Made by a program: the position numbers and the translations under genes. Below are positions 25,701-32,994 of a stretch of DNA of 64,000 bases, in pieces (within the stretch, counting starts at the first letter, position 1; every line of letters begins with the position of its first letter). The stretch spans positions 62,001 through 126,000 of the forward strand of contig JAFWCU010000001.1 of NCBI GenBank assembly GCA_017534305.1, in the 5' to 3' direction. This stretch comes from Clostridia bacterium. Lineage in GTDB: Bacteria; Bacillota; Clostridia; TANB77; CAG-465. The notes under the pieces are model-generated. The model was given only the letters and a program-made list of their open reading frames with translations, had not been told where the DNA came from and searched no databases.

Positions 25701-26919
25701 AAGTAGTGAAAAAGTAGACTTTGAACTTAAATTTAAACCTGAAGGCAACAAAGATGTTGTAGAAGTTCAAGGACCAGATATTATAAACAAAGTTGAATAT
25801 GGATATGCTAGAGCTATAAAAGTTTCAACTTCAAATGATAATGGATTAATTACTTTGAATGAAAAGACTATTACAAGTGATAATTTCAAGAGAAGAATGG
25901 CTGATATGGCAACAACAATATCAACTATGAACAGGGAAGAAACAGAAGAGTATATTGAATCAGAAAAACTTAAAGTAATTCCTGACGCTGAATATGAACT
26001 TTGGTTAGATGAAGAAGGAAAGAGCAAATTAATGGAAATCAATCCTTTAACTGGTGATCAAACAGTTGCTAAATTTACTACAGATAATATTGGTGTTCTT
26101 GAATTATATGAACTTCCAAAAGGTGAATATTTCTTAAAAGAAGTTGAAGCACCAGCAAATTATCAACTTAAAAGAGGAGTTAAAAATATTTCAGTAACAG
26201 CTTCAAATCCTGAAGCTACTGTATATGATGTTATTGACGAAGATGCAATTATACCAAAGAATCTTCATAAAACAGATATCTTTACTGGTGAGAATGTTCC
26301 AAATTGTAAATTTGAAATAAAGGATAGTGAAGGTAATGTATTAATGTATGCAATAACAGATGAGGAAGGTAACGGCTATATACCAAATGATATGTTTGAA
26401 GAAGGAAAAACATATACTTATACAGAGATAGATGCCCCAGATGTATACAAAGAAGATGGAAGATTGTATGAATTAAATACAGAACCTCATGAATTTGTTG
26501 CGCATTTTGATGAAAATGGCTTATTAACTAACACTCTTATTGAGATTGAAAACTATAGACCAACAACAAATGTTAAATTTGTTAAAACAGATGAAGAGTC
26601 TAATTTAGTTCCAAATTGTAAATTTGAACTTAAGAGTGAAGAAGAAGGCCTATATTATGAAACTGGTGTAACAGATGAAAATGGTATCTACGTATTTGAA
26701 GATGTACCACAAGGTTGGTATACATATACTGAGCTTGAAGCTCCAGAAGAATATGATTTAGATACAACTCCACATAGAGTATATGTAACAGGAGATGAAA
26801 TGGTTATAGACTTCGTAAATACAGGAGATATTCCAGTTGTTGCAATTGCATGCTTAGCTATTGCATGTGTTGCAGGTATATCATTTATAACTATAAGAAA
26901 AGTTAAAGCTACAAAATAA
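22756..26919 (+). CDS. Surface adhesin: thioester domain plus Cna-B repeats (adhesin 1)
   Basis: 1387 residues from ATG 22756 (AGGGGAAA site). The signal peptide ends near VRAD. The first domain carries the hallmarks of a thioester domain: Cys79 in GAWCVQ and Gln124 in EKQAAIWGI, which in the family form an internal Cys-Gln thioester able to bind host proteins covalently. From about residue 310 come roughly nine Cna-B/SpaA-type domains, each ending in motifs such as YYWVETKAPVGYNL or YTYTELEAPEEYDL; such domains often hold Lys-Asn isopeptide bonds. The C-terminus has NTGD, a hydrophobic helix and a basic tail: the layout of a sortase signal without canonical LPXTG. No sortase is adjacent. Confidence 0.88.
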   Translation: MKKTILKVFCFVVLTVLAMCINTRTVRADVYTSSRNADMGTYASDTNYFTHSASGSYTTHTKWRYGLFDSNHNLMGAWCVQAHVQYIVGQTYETTVGYQVLDERKGAMMSYIILHGGYNDQEKQAAIWGITDGTDGLSAENGGDLNRVYNLINEASNAYVGGGVCRTGNTASSVSFNSGSLSYNYVEADDAFESNEITASVGGSARISFSGPNGSYMLVDGGRQTGEVNLGGGNHTIKIVCPRTQFKGTHATSINAHSDGGSGTEYYGATEYHVIATRAGYEDYTQILVTPNSGSYNVPDTNISVSGNVSRPVGNLAIQKIDEHNVTVAGVRFHITGPYHFDEYITSTKELTRFTDVDIGTYTITELEVVPNLILDSRALTIGVDENRTATYTMKNNYAKGSSDMSKGDEVTGKIPLGDAKLEGAIYELRANEDIYEGETLIYTKDQLVDTRTTDSEGNTTKIENLPMGNYYWVETKAPVGYNLNDRHIEFTVEYEGQNVPKVTNDHMSHTDKIITGKVEVIKEVGDPDSSESSLAVGAILKLTLDSNPTQTYEGIINEEGKAEFRCETLNQYGIFTIPFGKYTITEVKGADGEETNDFFIQPEPVDIDKEDDDELRIVSDEPVPVWLKIVKKDKSTGDIVPLSGAKFKIWDVDHEKWVVMSDMYNDISEFVTNEDGYLFTPKQLYPGNYIVYETQAPEGYYLQDEWRIPDNPNDLGDKTKGGKFITINKVAARVPENIVDPGPIEVGQYMYEVNMPDNPLYVNIQLYKTGERLTDAHTETVSYTETDGDIIEKEKYIADYTVGGLEGVSFKIYAAEDIYTPDGVLRVRKDTEVDDITTDEEGYAYSREDLFPGNYKVVEYEVPEGYVLDTTPKYVPAENKDQYVESATATLEINDVRQKLKYTFQKIFEQFKYTNGYAQKHAVFGIFAKEPIKTVSGEIVINANDMVDLLEADDDTLVKTVELPKGKYYVQELYVSYPYLLSSEKVDFELKFKPEGNKDVVEVQGPDIINKVEYGYARAIKVSTSNDNGLITLNEKTITSDNFKRRMADMATTISTMNREETEEYIESEKLKVIPDAEYELWLDEEGKSKLMEINPLTGDQTVAKFTTDNIGVLELYELPKGEYFLKEVEAPANYQLKRGVKNISVTASNPEATVYDVIDEDAIIPKNLHKTDIFTGENVPNCKFEIKDSEGNVLMYAITDEEGNGYIPNDMFEEGKTYTYTEIDAPDVYKEDGRLYELNTEPHEFVAHFDENGLLTNTLIEIENYRPTTNVKFVKTDEESNLVPNCKFELKSEEEGLYYETGVTDENGIYVFEDVPQGWYTYTELEAPEEYDLDTTPHRVYVTGDEMVIDFVNTGDIPVVAIACLAIACVAGISFITIRKVKATK

Positions 26920-26936
26920 TTTAAATTGTAGATATA

Positions 26937-26971
26937 AGAAGTAAGACAAATTTAAGTCTTACTTCTTTTTT
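26937..26971 (+). terminator. Adhesin 1 terminator
   Basis: Perfect 11-bp stem 26937-26947 / 26956-26966, eight-base loop, T run to 26971. Confidence 0.9.
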
Positions 26972-26972
26972 A

Positions 26973-27001
26973 TTGACTATAACTATTTTTGAGAGTATAA
27001 T
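26973..27001 (+). promoter_or_regulatory. Promoter of the 53-aa membrane protein
   Basis: TTGACT at 26973-26978, 17-bp spacer, TATAAT at 26996-27001. Confidence 0.75.
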
Positions 27002-27059
27002 CTAGAAAAAAAGTAGGGTAATATTTATTAAAATTAAGAATATGAATTGGAGCAAAACT

Positions 27060-27221
27060 ATGAGCCAAGCATCTAAGAAAGATCATATATCATTTATAAT
27101 AGCTTTTATTATAGGAGTAATAATATTAATAATATTTTTTGGAGTACTAAATAATTCTCAAAAAGAAAAGAATTTAGATAATACAAATGATTCACAATAT
27201 TGTGAATGTGTTAAGGAGTAG
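27060..27221 (+). CDS. Small membrane protein (53 aa)
   Basis: A 53-residue frame from ATG 27060 with GGAG at 27049-27052. Ten polar residues precede one strong transmembrane segment (ISFIIAFIIGVIILIIFFGV); an outer tail of about 24 residues ends in SQYCECVKE, with two cysteines. It has its own consensus promoter and terminator, which makes chance unlikely. The family is unknown. The Cys pair in the tail could form a disulfide or bind a metal. Confidence 0.65.
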   Translation: MSQASKKDHISFIIAFIIGVIILIIFFGVLNNSQKEKNLDNTNDSQYCECVKE

Positions 27222-27241
27222 ACTTTTGTTTACTCCTTTTT
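27213..27241 (+). terminator. Terminator overlapping the 53-aa gene end
   Basis: Eight-base-pair stem 27213-27220 / 27231-27238 running through the stop codon, then Ts to 27241. Confidence 0.8.
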
Positions 27242-27243
27242 AT

Positions 27244-27272
27244 TTGACATAATGTATATTAAATGTTATAAT
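27244..27272 (+). promoter_or_regulatory. Promoter of the 108-aa membrane protein
   Basis: TTGACA at 27244-27249, 17-bp spacer, TATAAT at 27267-27272; both hexamers are perfect. Downstream, GGAGG precedes a two-codon frame (ATG GAT TAA, 27301-27309) before the real gene. Confidence 0.85.
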
Positions 27273-27355
27273 TGTAATGTATTAAAAATGGAGGTAATAC
27301 ATGGATTAATATCCTAAATACAATTAAATATTAACTAATAAAATAAAGGAACAAT

Positions 27356-27682
27356 ATGACAAATTCTAAAAAAAGCAAATATATTTTTATAATTGGACTT
27401 GCTGTATCTGTAGGGCTTGCATTAAGTTCGGCAATAATTGGTCTAAATTATGAAAAAAACAAACAAGATCAATATGTTAAATGCATTGAGACATCTGCAA
27501 ATATCTTAGTTAATGATGGTAATACACCTTCAAATAAGATTATGCAAGTTGCTAAAGAGGCATGTAGTGACTATAATAAAAGCGAGCAAAATCCTGCAGT
27601 TACACTTGCAGAAATAGCAATATTTTTATTATTTGTTACTTTTATTGTATATATTATATTTATATCGCTTAAATTACAATAA
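27356..27682 (+). CDS. Small membrane protein with two transmembrane segments (108 aa)
   Basis: AAAGGA precedes the ATG. Topology: a short basic N-terminus, transmembrane segment at about 10-28 (FIIGLAVSVGLALSSAIIGL), an outer loop of about 55 polar residues with two Cys (VKCIETSANI, AKEACSDYNK), and a second segment at about 84-104. The paired cysteines in the loop may form a disulfide. I do not recognise it. The next small gene begins 14 bp downstream. Confidence 0.65.
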   Translation: MTNSKKSKYIFIIGLAVSVGLALSSAIIGLNYEKNKQDQYVKCIETSANILVNDGNTPSNKIMQVAKEACSDYNKSEQNPAVTLAEIAIFLLFVTFIVYIIFISLKLQ

Positions 27683-27696
27683 CTTGAAAGGATAAT

Positions 27697-27873
27697 ATGG
27701 ATAATAATTTTTTAGATTTAATTATAATTATTTTATGCTTTTTGGTCTTTCCACTTTTAATTTTATTTATCTTTGCTATATATGCATATTTTAAAGGTAA
27801 AAAGAAATATGAAGAGGAAGAAGAAAAAAAGGAAAGAGCTTGGGATGAATTTGAAGATATAAAATTCGAATAG
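27697..27873 (+). CDS. Small membrane protein with charged tail (58 aa)
   Basis: A 58-residue frame with GAAAGG upstream. One transmembrane segment (LIIIILCFLVFPLLILFIFAI) is followed by a cytoplasmic tail alternating Lys and Glu (KGKKKYEEEEEKKER) and ending in WDEFEDIKFE. Position and spacing suggest co-transcription with the 108-aa gene. A terminator follows. No family is recognised. Confidence 0.6.
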   Translation: MDNNFLDLIIIILCFLVFPLLILFIFAIYAYFKGKKKYEEEEEKKERAWDEFEDIKFE

Positions 27874-27882
27874 AATATATTG

Positions 27883-27912
27883 GAGTGAAATTAATAATTT
27901 CACTCTTTTTTT
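27883..27912 (+). terminator. Terminator of the small membrane-protein pair
   Basis: Perfect 10-bp stem 27883-27892 / 27896-27905, three-base loop, T7. Confidence 0.9.
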
Positions 27913-27976
27913 GCAAATTATAGAACAAAAACAGCGAAAAACATCTTTATTTTACATAAAAAACATATACTTTGAA

Positions 27977-27998
27977 TTTGTGAAAAAAATTTCACAAA
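27977..27998. promoter_or_regulatory. 22-bp perfect palindrome upstream of the hrcA promoter
   Basis: TTTGTGAAA-AAAA-TTTCACAAA, nine-base arms and a four-base centre, ending 27 bp before the -35 element of hrcA. Half-sites look like those of Rex or CRP/FNR-type regulators, but the separation is two bases longer than either consensus. No T tract follows, so it is not a terminator. Confidence 0.5.
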
Positions 27999-28025
27999 AA
28001 TTAATCAAAAAAGGTTAAATATTTG

Positions 28026-28054
28026 TTGACATTATCATTTAATAGGTGTATAAC
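28026..28054 (+). promoter_or_regulatory. Promoter of the hrcA heat-shock operon
   Basis: TTGACA at 28026-28031, 17-bp spacer, TATAAC at 28049-28054. Confidence 0.88.
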
Positions 28055-28065
28055 AATATATGAAT

Positions 28066-28092
28066 TTAGCACTCAAACATTTTAAGTGCTAA
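28066..28092. promoter_or_regulatory. CIRCE operator (HrcA binding site)
   Basis: TTAGCACTC at 28066-28074, nine-base spacer, AAGTGCTAA at 28084-28092. The consensus is TTAGCACTC-N9-GAGTGCTAA; only one base of the right arm differs. It lies around the expected transcription start, where HrcA would repress. Confidence 0.95.
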
Positions 28093-28111
28093 AAATAAAA
28101 TTGGTGATAAT

Positions 28112-29155
28112 ATGAGTTTAGATGAAAGAAAGAAAAAGATACTTTCTTCTGTAGTAGAAGATTATATTGAATCTGCAGAACCAGTAGGATCTAAAACTTT
28201 AGTAGAAAAATATCATCTAGATTATAGTTCAGCTACAATACGTAATGATATGAAAGAGCTTGAAGAAGAAGGATATCTTGAACAGCCACATGTTAGTGCT
28301 GGAAGAATTCCTTCAACTAAAGGATATCGTTACTATGTAGATAATTTAATGAAAGAGCGAAAATTATCTATGGTAGATATAGACTATATAAATAATACAT
28401 TAAGTGGCTATGGGGATGTGGATGATATATTTGAACAAGTCGCAGATGTTGTATCTAAAGTCTTATCTACACCTACAGTTATTACTAGAAATAATTCAGA
28501 TACAATTGAAAATATAAAAGTAGTTAAAATTTCAGATAATTTAGTATTAATTGTATTAATGTCTAAAAATGGAACTGTCAAAGATTGTATAGCAAAACTT
28601 ACAGATACTGTTGAAGATAAAGTTCTAGATAAAATGACTGATATTTTAAATCAGGATTTGACAGGAACTCCTCTTCAGGAATTACATTTGGCATTAAATA
28701 ATATAATTAAAAGAGATCTTGAAAATTTTTCAGTTGTAATGGAAGAAATAGTAAATAGTATTAAGTATGAAATGTCTAAGAACATGAAAAAACTTAATAG
28801 TGGTGTTGAAAAGATTTTAGAAAATCCTGAGTTTTCAGATGTTGAAACAGTTAAAAACTTTATTAATATGATTTCAACAAAGGAAATAATAGATTCTGCA
28901 CTCGATAGTAGTAAAGACAATAAATTAAGTATAGTTATTGGTTCAGAAAATAAAGAAGTATTATTAAATGATTATAGTGTTATTTCATTAGATATCTCTT
29001 CTGGAGATAAAAAACTTGGTAAGCTTTCAGTAATTGGACCAAAGAGAATGAACTATGCTAAGACAATATCCACATTGAAATATATTAATGATAAATTCAA
29101 TAATGCTTTGGGTTTAAATAAAGAAAAAGTAGAAAAGGGGGATAATAGTGAGTAA
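28112..29155 (+). CDS. hrcA: Heat-inducible transcription repressor HrcA
   Basis: 347 residues. HrcA binds CIRCE and represses the chaperone operon until GroEL becomes limiting. The winged helix is clear: SSATIRNDMKELEEEGYLEQ followed by PHVSAGRIPSTKGYRYYVD. The C-terminal GAF-like part contains LSIVIGSENKE and the usual LSVIGPKRMNYAKTISTL. The ribosome-binding site GGTGAT is moderate. The gene is autoregulated through the CIRCE directly upstream and overlaps grpE by eight bases. Confidence 0.97.
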   Translation: MSLDERKKKILSSVVEDYIESAEPVGSKTLVEKYHLDYSSATIRNDMKELEEEGYLEQPHVSAGRIPSTKGYRYYVDNLMKERKLSMVDIDYINNTLSGYGDVDDIFEQVADVVSKVLSTPTVITRNNSDTIENIKVVKISDNLVLIVLMSKNGTVKDCIAKLTDTVEDKVLDKMTDILNQDLTGTPLQELHLALNNIIKRDLENFSVVMEEIVNSIKYEMSKNMKKLNSGVEKILENPEFSDVETVKNFINMISTKEIIDSALDSSKDNKLSIVIGSENKEVLLNDYSVISLDISSGDKKLGKLSVIGPKRMNYAKTISTLKYINDKFNNALGLNKEKVEKGDNSE

Positions 29156-29711
29156 GAAAGATAAGGAAGAAGAAATCCTAGAAGAAGAGATGGTTGAAGA
29201 AACTATCCAAGAGGAAGAAGAGCAAGAAGATGAACAAGAAGTTAAAGAAAATTCTAAAATCGAAACTTTAAAAGCTCAACTAAAGCAAGAAAAAGAAAAA
29301 TCTGAAGAATATTATGAGCATTTAAAAAGAAATATGGCTGAATTTGATAACTTCAAAAAACGTATATCTAAAGAAAAAGATATGATGTACAATTCAATTT
29401 CTGCAGATATCGTTGGCAAACTTCTACCAACACTTGATACATTTGAAAAAGCACTTTCTGCTGAAACAACAGATGAATCATTTAAAGAAGGAATGCTAAT
29501 GATATACAATCAAGTAATTGACACTTTAAAAAGTATTGGTGTTGAAGAAATTGAAGCTATGAATACTACTTTTGATCCAAATATTCATGAAGCAGTTATG
29601 CATGTAGAAGATGAAAATTATGGTGAAAAAGAAGTAGTAGATGTATTTAGAAAAGGCTACAAAATTGGTGATAAAATAATTCGTCACACAATGGTTAAAG
29701 TAGCAAACTAA
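29148..29711 (+). CDS. grpE: Nucleotide exchange factor GrpE
   Basis: 187 residues with a GTG start at 29148 inside the end of hrcA and AAGGGG upstream, so translation is probably coupled. GrpE releases ADP from DnaK. A very acidic N-terminus is followed by a long helix (KAQLKQEKEKSEEYYEHLKR, then NMAEFDNFKKR) and the beta domain with FDPNIHEAVMHVEDENYGE and YKIGDKIIRHTMVKVAN. Operon order hrcA-grpE-dnaK-dnaJ is the Firmicute standard. Confidence 0.97.
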   Translation: MSKKDKEEEILEEEMVEETIQEEEEQEDEQEVKENSKIETLKAQLKQEKEKSEEYYEHLKRNMAEFDNFKKRISKEKDMMYNSISADIVGKLLPTLDTFEKALSAETTDESFKEGMLMIYNQVIDTLKSIGVEEIEAMNTTFDPNIHEAVMHVEDENYGEKEVVDVFRKGYKIGDKIIRHTMVKVAN

Positions 29712-29785
29712 TTATTAAATAAGTTAATTACTCATTTTTGAGTATAATAAATTTAAGTAACTTTGTATTTTAGGAGGTAATTAAT

Positions 29786-31624
29786 ATGTCAAAAGTTATA
29801 GGTATAGACTTAGGAACAACAAACTCATGTGTTGCCGTTATTGAGAACGGTGAACCAATAGTAATTCCAAATGCTGAAGGAGCAAGAACAACTCCATCTA
29901 TTGTAGCATTTGCAAAAAATGGTGAAAGACTTGTAGGTCAAGTAGCAAAAAGACAAGCGGTTACAAACCACGATAGAACAGTAATCTCTATTAAAAGAGA
30001 TATGGGTTCAGACAAAAAAATAAAAATTGAAAACAAAGATTATACACCACAAGAAATTTCAGCTATGATTCTTCAAAAATTAAAAGAAGATGCTGAAAAC
30101 TATCTTGGAGAAAAAGTAACTCAAGCTGTTATCACAGTTCCAGCTTACTTTACAGATTCTCAAAGACAAGCAACTAAAGATGCTGGTAGAATTGCAGGAC
30201 TAGAAGTTCTAAGAATTGTAAACGAACCAACAGCTGCATCTCTTGCTCATGGTTTTGATAAAGATGCAGAACAAAAAATCATGGTATATGACCTTGGTGG
30301 TGGTACATTTGATGTATCTATTCTAGATATTGCTGATGGTGTATTTGAAGTTATGGCTACAGCTGGTAACAACAGACTAGGTGGAGATGACTTCGACCAA
30401 AGAATTATGGACTACTTAGTAGCAGAATTCAAAAAAGACAATGGAATTGATTTATCTACAGATTCAATGGCTATGCAAAGATTAAAAGAAGCTGCAGAAA
30501 AAGCTAAAATTGAACTTTCTGGTGTAATGCAAGCTCAAATTAATCTACCATTCATTACTGCAGATTCAACAGGACCAAAACACTTAGATATTACATTAAC
30601 TAGATCTAAATTTGAAGAATTAATCGCAGACCTAGTAGAATCTACTGTAGGACCAGTTAACCAAGCAATGAAAGACTCTGGATTATCTTTTGATAAACTA
30701 GATAAAATCTTACTTGTTGGTGGTTCAACTCGTGTACCTTTAGTACAAGAAACAGTTAAGAAAATAACTAACAAAGAACCATATAAAGGAATCAACCCAG
30801 ATGAATGTGTTGCAATTGGTGCAGCAATTCAAGGTGGTGTATTAACTGGAGAAGTTAAAGACCTAGTATTACTAGATGTAACACCACTTTCACTAGGTAT
30901 TGAAACATATGGTGGAGTATTTACTAAATTAATTGAAAGAAATACTACAATACCAACTAAAAAATCTCAAATATTCTCAACTGCAGCTGATGGTCAAACA
31001 TCTGTTGAAGTTCACGTTTTACAAGGTGAAAGAGAAATGGCATCATACAACAAAACTCTTGGAAGATTTAGCTTAACTGGAATTCCAGCAGCACCAAGAG
31101 GAGTACCTCAAATTGAAGTTACATTTGATATTGATGCTAATGGTATTGTTCACGTATCTGCAAAAGATATGGCAACAAATAATGAACAAAAAATTGCTAT
31201 TACTGCTTCTACAAACTTAACAGAACAAGAAATTCAAAATGCTGTTAAAGAAGCTGAAGCACATGCAGCAGAAGATAAGAAGAGAAAAGAAGAAGTTGAA
31301 ATTAGAAACAACGCTGATTCTCTTGTATATAATACAGAAAAAACATTAAAAGATCTTGAAGGAAAAATTTCAGATGAAGAAAAATCTAAAGTTGAATCTG
31401 AACTTGCAAACTTAAAGAAAACTCTTGAAGGAACAGATACAGATGCTATTAAGAGTGCAACAGATAAATTAACTCAAGTTTTCTATGACTTAACATCTAA
31501 ATTATATTCTCAAGCATCTCAAGCACAAAATGCAACAGCAGGTGATTCTACAGAAAATACTGCTACTGGTGAAGACAATGTTGTTCACGATGCAGATTAC
31601 AAAGTAGAAGACGACAACAAATAA
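29786..31624 (+). CDS. dnaK: Chaperone DnaK (Hsp70)
   Basis: 612 residues, AGGAGG upstream. The ATPase domain has [33 protein letters not shown] and [12 protein letters not shown]. The substrate-binding domain begins after the linker [17 protein letters not shown] and the lid is helical. The short nucleotide-binding domain is the Gram-positive type. The C-terminus is acidic ([11 protein letters not shown]). It is repressed by HrcA with the rest of the operon. A hairpin after the stop may reduce read-through to dnaJ. Confidence 0.98.
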   Translation: MSKVIGIDLGTTNSCVAVIENGEPIVIPNAEGARTTPSIVAFAKNGERLVGQVAKRQAVTNHDRTVISIKRDMGSDKKIKIENKDYTPQEISAMILQKLKEDAENYLGEKVTQAVITVPAYFTDSQRQATKDAGRIAGLEVLRIVNEPTAASLAHGFDKDAEQKIMVYDLGGGTFDVSILDIADGVFEVMATAGNNRLGGDDFDQRIMDYLVAEFKKDNGIDLSTDSMAMQRLKEAAEKAKIELSGVMQAQINLPFITADSTGPKHLDITLTRSKFEELIADLVESTVGPVNQAMKDSGLSFDKLDKILLVGGSTRVPLVQETVKKITNKEPYKGINPDECVAIGAAIQGGVLTGEVKDLVLLDVTPLSLGIETYGGVFTKLIERNTTIPTKKSQIFSTAADGQTSVEVHVLQGEREMASYNKTLGRFSLTGIPAAPRGVPQIEVTFDIDANGIVHVSAKDMATNNEQKIAITASTNLTEQEIQNAVKEAEAHAAEDKKRKEEVEIRNNADSLVYNTEKTLKDLEGKISDEEKSKVESELANLKKTLEGTDTDAIKSATDKLTQVFYDLTSKLYSQASQAQNATAGDSTENTATGEDNVVHDADYKVEDDNK

Positions 31625-31650
31625 TTAGAGAAGAATAATAATTAAATATA

Positions 31651-31680
31651 AGGGTGGTGGCCTACCACCCTGTATTTTTA
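31651..31680 (+). terminator. Hairpin between dnaK and dnaJ
   Basis: GC-rich eight-base-pair stem 31651-31658 / 31664-31671, five-base loop, then GTATTTTTA. A weak terminator or a transcript-stabilising hairpin that would make DnaK more abundant than DnaJ. Confidence 0.6.
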
Positions 31681-31698
31681 GTATAGGGGGAAGGATTT

Positions 31699-32865
31699 GT
31701 GGCAGAATCTAAAGATTATTATCAAATTTTAGGTGTATCAAAAGATGCAACTGCAGATGATCTTAAGAAGGCATATAGAAAACTTGCAAAACAATACCAT
31801 CCCGATGCCCAACATACCGAAGCAGATAAGAAGAATGCAGAAGCAAAGTTTAAGGAAATAAATGAAGCATATTCAGTTTTATCTGATGATACAAAAAGAG
31901 CTCAATATGATAGATTTGGTTCTAACTTTGAACAAGCTGGATTTAGCGGTGGCTCATATGGAAGCTATGGCGGATTTGATGGTTTTGGTGGCTTTGGAGG
32001 CATGGATATTGACCTAGAAGATATTTTAGGTAGTGTATTTGGTGGTGGATTCTCATCATCTAGAAAGTCTTCTGGCCCTACAAAAGGAGCAGATATAAGA
32101 ACTACTTTGAACTTAAAGTTTGAAGAAGCTGCTTTTGGTGTTAGAAAAGAAATTAATGTTACTAGAAATGAAAAATGTGATACTTGTAATGGTTCTGGAG
32201 CTAAACCTGGAAGCAAGGTAATTACTTGTGATAAATGTGGTGGTAGAGGAAAAATACAAGTAACACAAAATACAATTATGGGATCATTTGCTACAGTTCG
32301 TACTTGTGATAAATGTTCTGGTTCTGGTAAAGTTATTCAAACACCATGTGAAAAATGTAGTGGAAAAGGAACTGTTAGAAAGAATAGAAAAATAGAAATT
32401 AATGTTCCAGCAGGTATAGATAATGGTCAAGCAATTCCTTTAAGAGGAGAAGGAGATGCAGGGCTTAAAGGTGGACCAAATGGAGATATTTATGTTGTAG
32501 TTAAAGTTGGTCCACACAAATACTTTAGAAGAGAAGGATATGATATCTTTGCAAACGTTAGAGTTCCATTTGCAAAAATGGTTCTTGGTGGAGATATTAA
32601 AATACCAACTCTTGAAGGTGAAATGGAATTTAGCATTCCTGAAGGAACAAGCAGTGGTACTAAGTTTAGAGTTAAAGATCAAGGTATTCCAATACTTAAT
32701 GGTAAAGGAAGAGGTGTTCTAGAATTTGTAGTAGACGTTGATGTACCTAAAAAATTAAATGATGAACAAAGAGATCTTCTAAAGAAATTTGCTGAATCAT
32801 TTGGAGATGAGGTAAATGTTAAGAAGAAATCTATATTCGATGATATAAAAAGTAAATTTAATTAA
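31699..32865 (+). CDS. dnaJ: Co-chaperone DnaJ (Hsp40)
   Basis: 388 residues with GTG start and a GGGGGAAGGA site. DnaJ stimulates DnaK ATPase and delivers substrates. The J domain has KQYHPDAQH (HPD loop). A Gly/Phe-rich linker follows (GFDGFGGFGGMD). Four zinc repeats are present: CDTCNGSG, CDKCGGRG, CDKCSGSG and CEKCSGKG. The C-terminal substrate domain is complete. This is a full type I DnaJ. Confidence 0.98.
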   Translation: MAESKDYYQILGVSKDATADDLKKAYRKLAKQYHPDAQHTEADKKNAEAKFKEINEAYSVLSDDTKRAQYDRFGSNFEQAGFSGGSYGSYGGFDGFGGFGGMDIDLEDILGSVFGGGFSSSRKSSGPTKGADIRTTLNLKFEEAAFGVRKEINVTRNEKCDTCNGSGAKPGSKVITCDKCGGRGKIQVTQNTIMGSFATVRTCDKCSGSGKVIQTPCEKCSGKGTVRKNRKIEINVPAGIDNGQAIPLRGEGDAGLKGGPNGDIYVVVKVGPHKYFRREGYDIFANVRVPFAKMVLGGDIKIPTLEGEMEFSIPEGTSSGTKFRVKDQGIPILNGKGRGVLEFVVDVDVPKKLNDEQRDLLKKFAESFGDEVNVKKKSIFDDIKSKFN

Positions 32866-32870
32866 TAAAA

Positions 32871-32897
32871 GTGGGGCAGTGTATGCCTCATTTTTTT
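32871..32897 (+). terminator. dnaJ terminator
   Basis: Eight-base-pair stem 32871-32878 / 32884-32891 with two G-T pairs, five-base loop, T7. Confidence 0.8.
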
Positions 32898-32905
32898 ACT
32901 TTTTC

Positions 32906-32934
32906 TTGACAAAATCTCCTTTACATAATATAAT
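32906..32934 (+). promoter_or_regulatory. Promoter of the SH3-VanW gene
   Basis: TTGACA at 32906-32911, 17-bp spacer, TATAAT at 32929-32934; both perfect. Confidence 0.9.
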
Positions 32935-32994
32935 CATTCGTGCAAAAAAAATTATTCATCCGGAAAATGATTATTAAAAGGAGGTAGAGAATTT

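Noticed and set aside
27977-27998. Rex or CRP binding site
   Set aside because: The half-sites look right but the spacing is two bases too long for either consensus, so I name it only as an unassigned palindrome.
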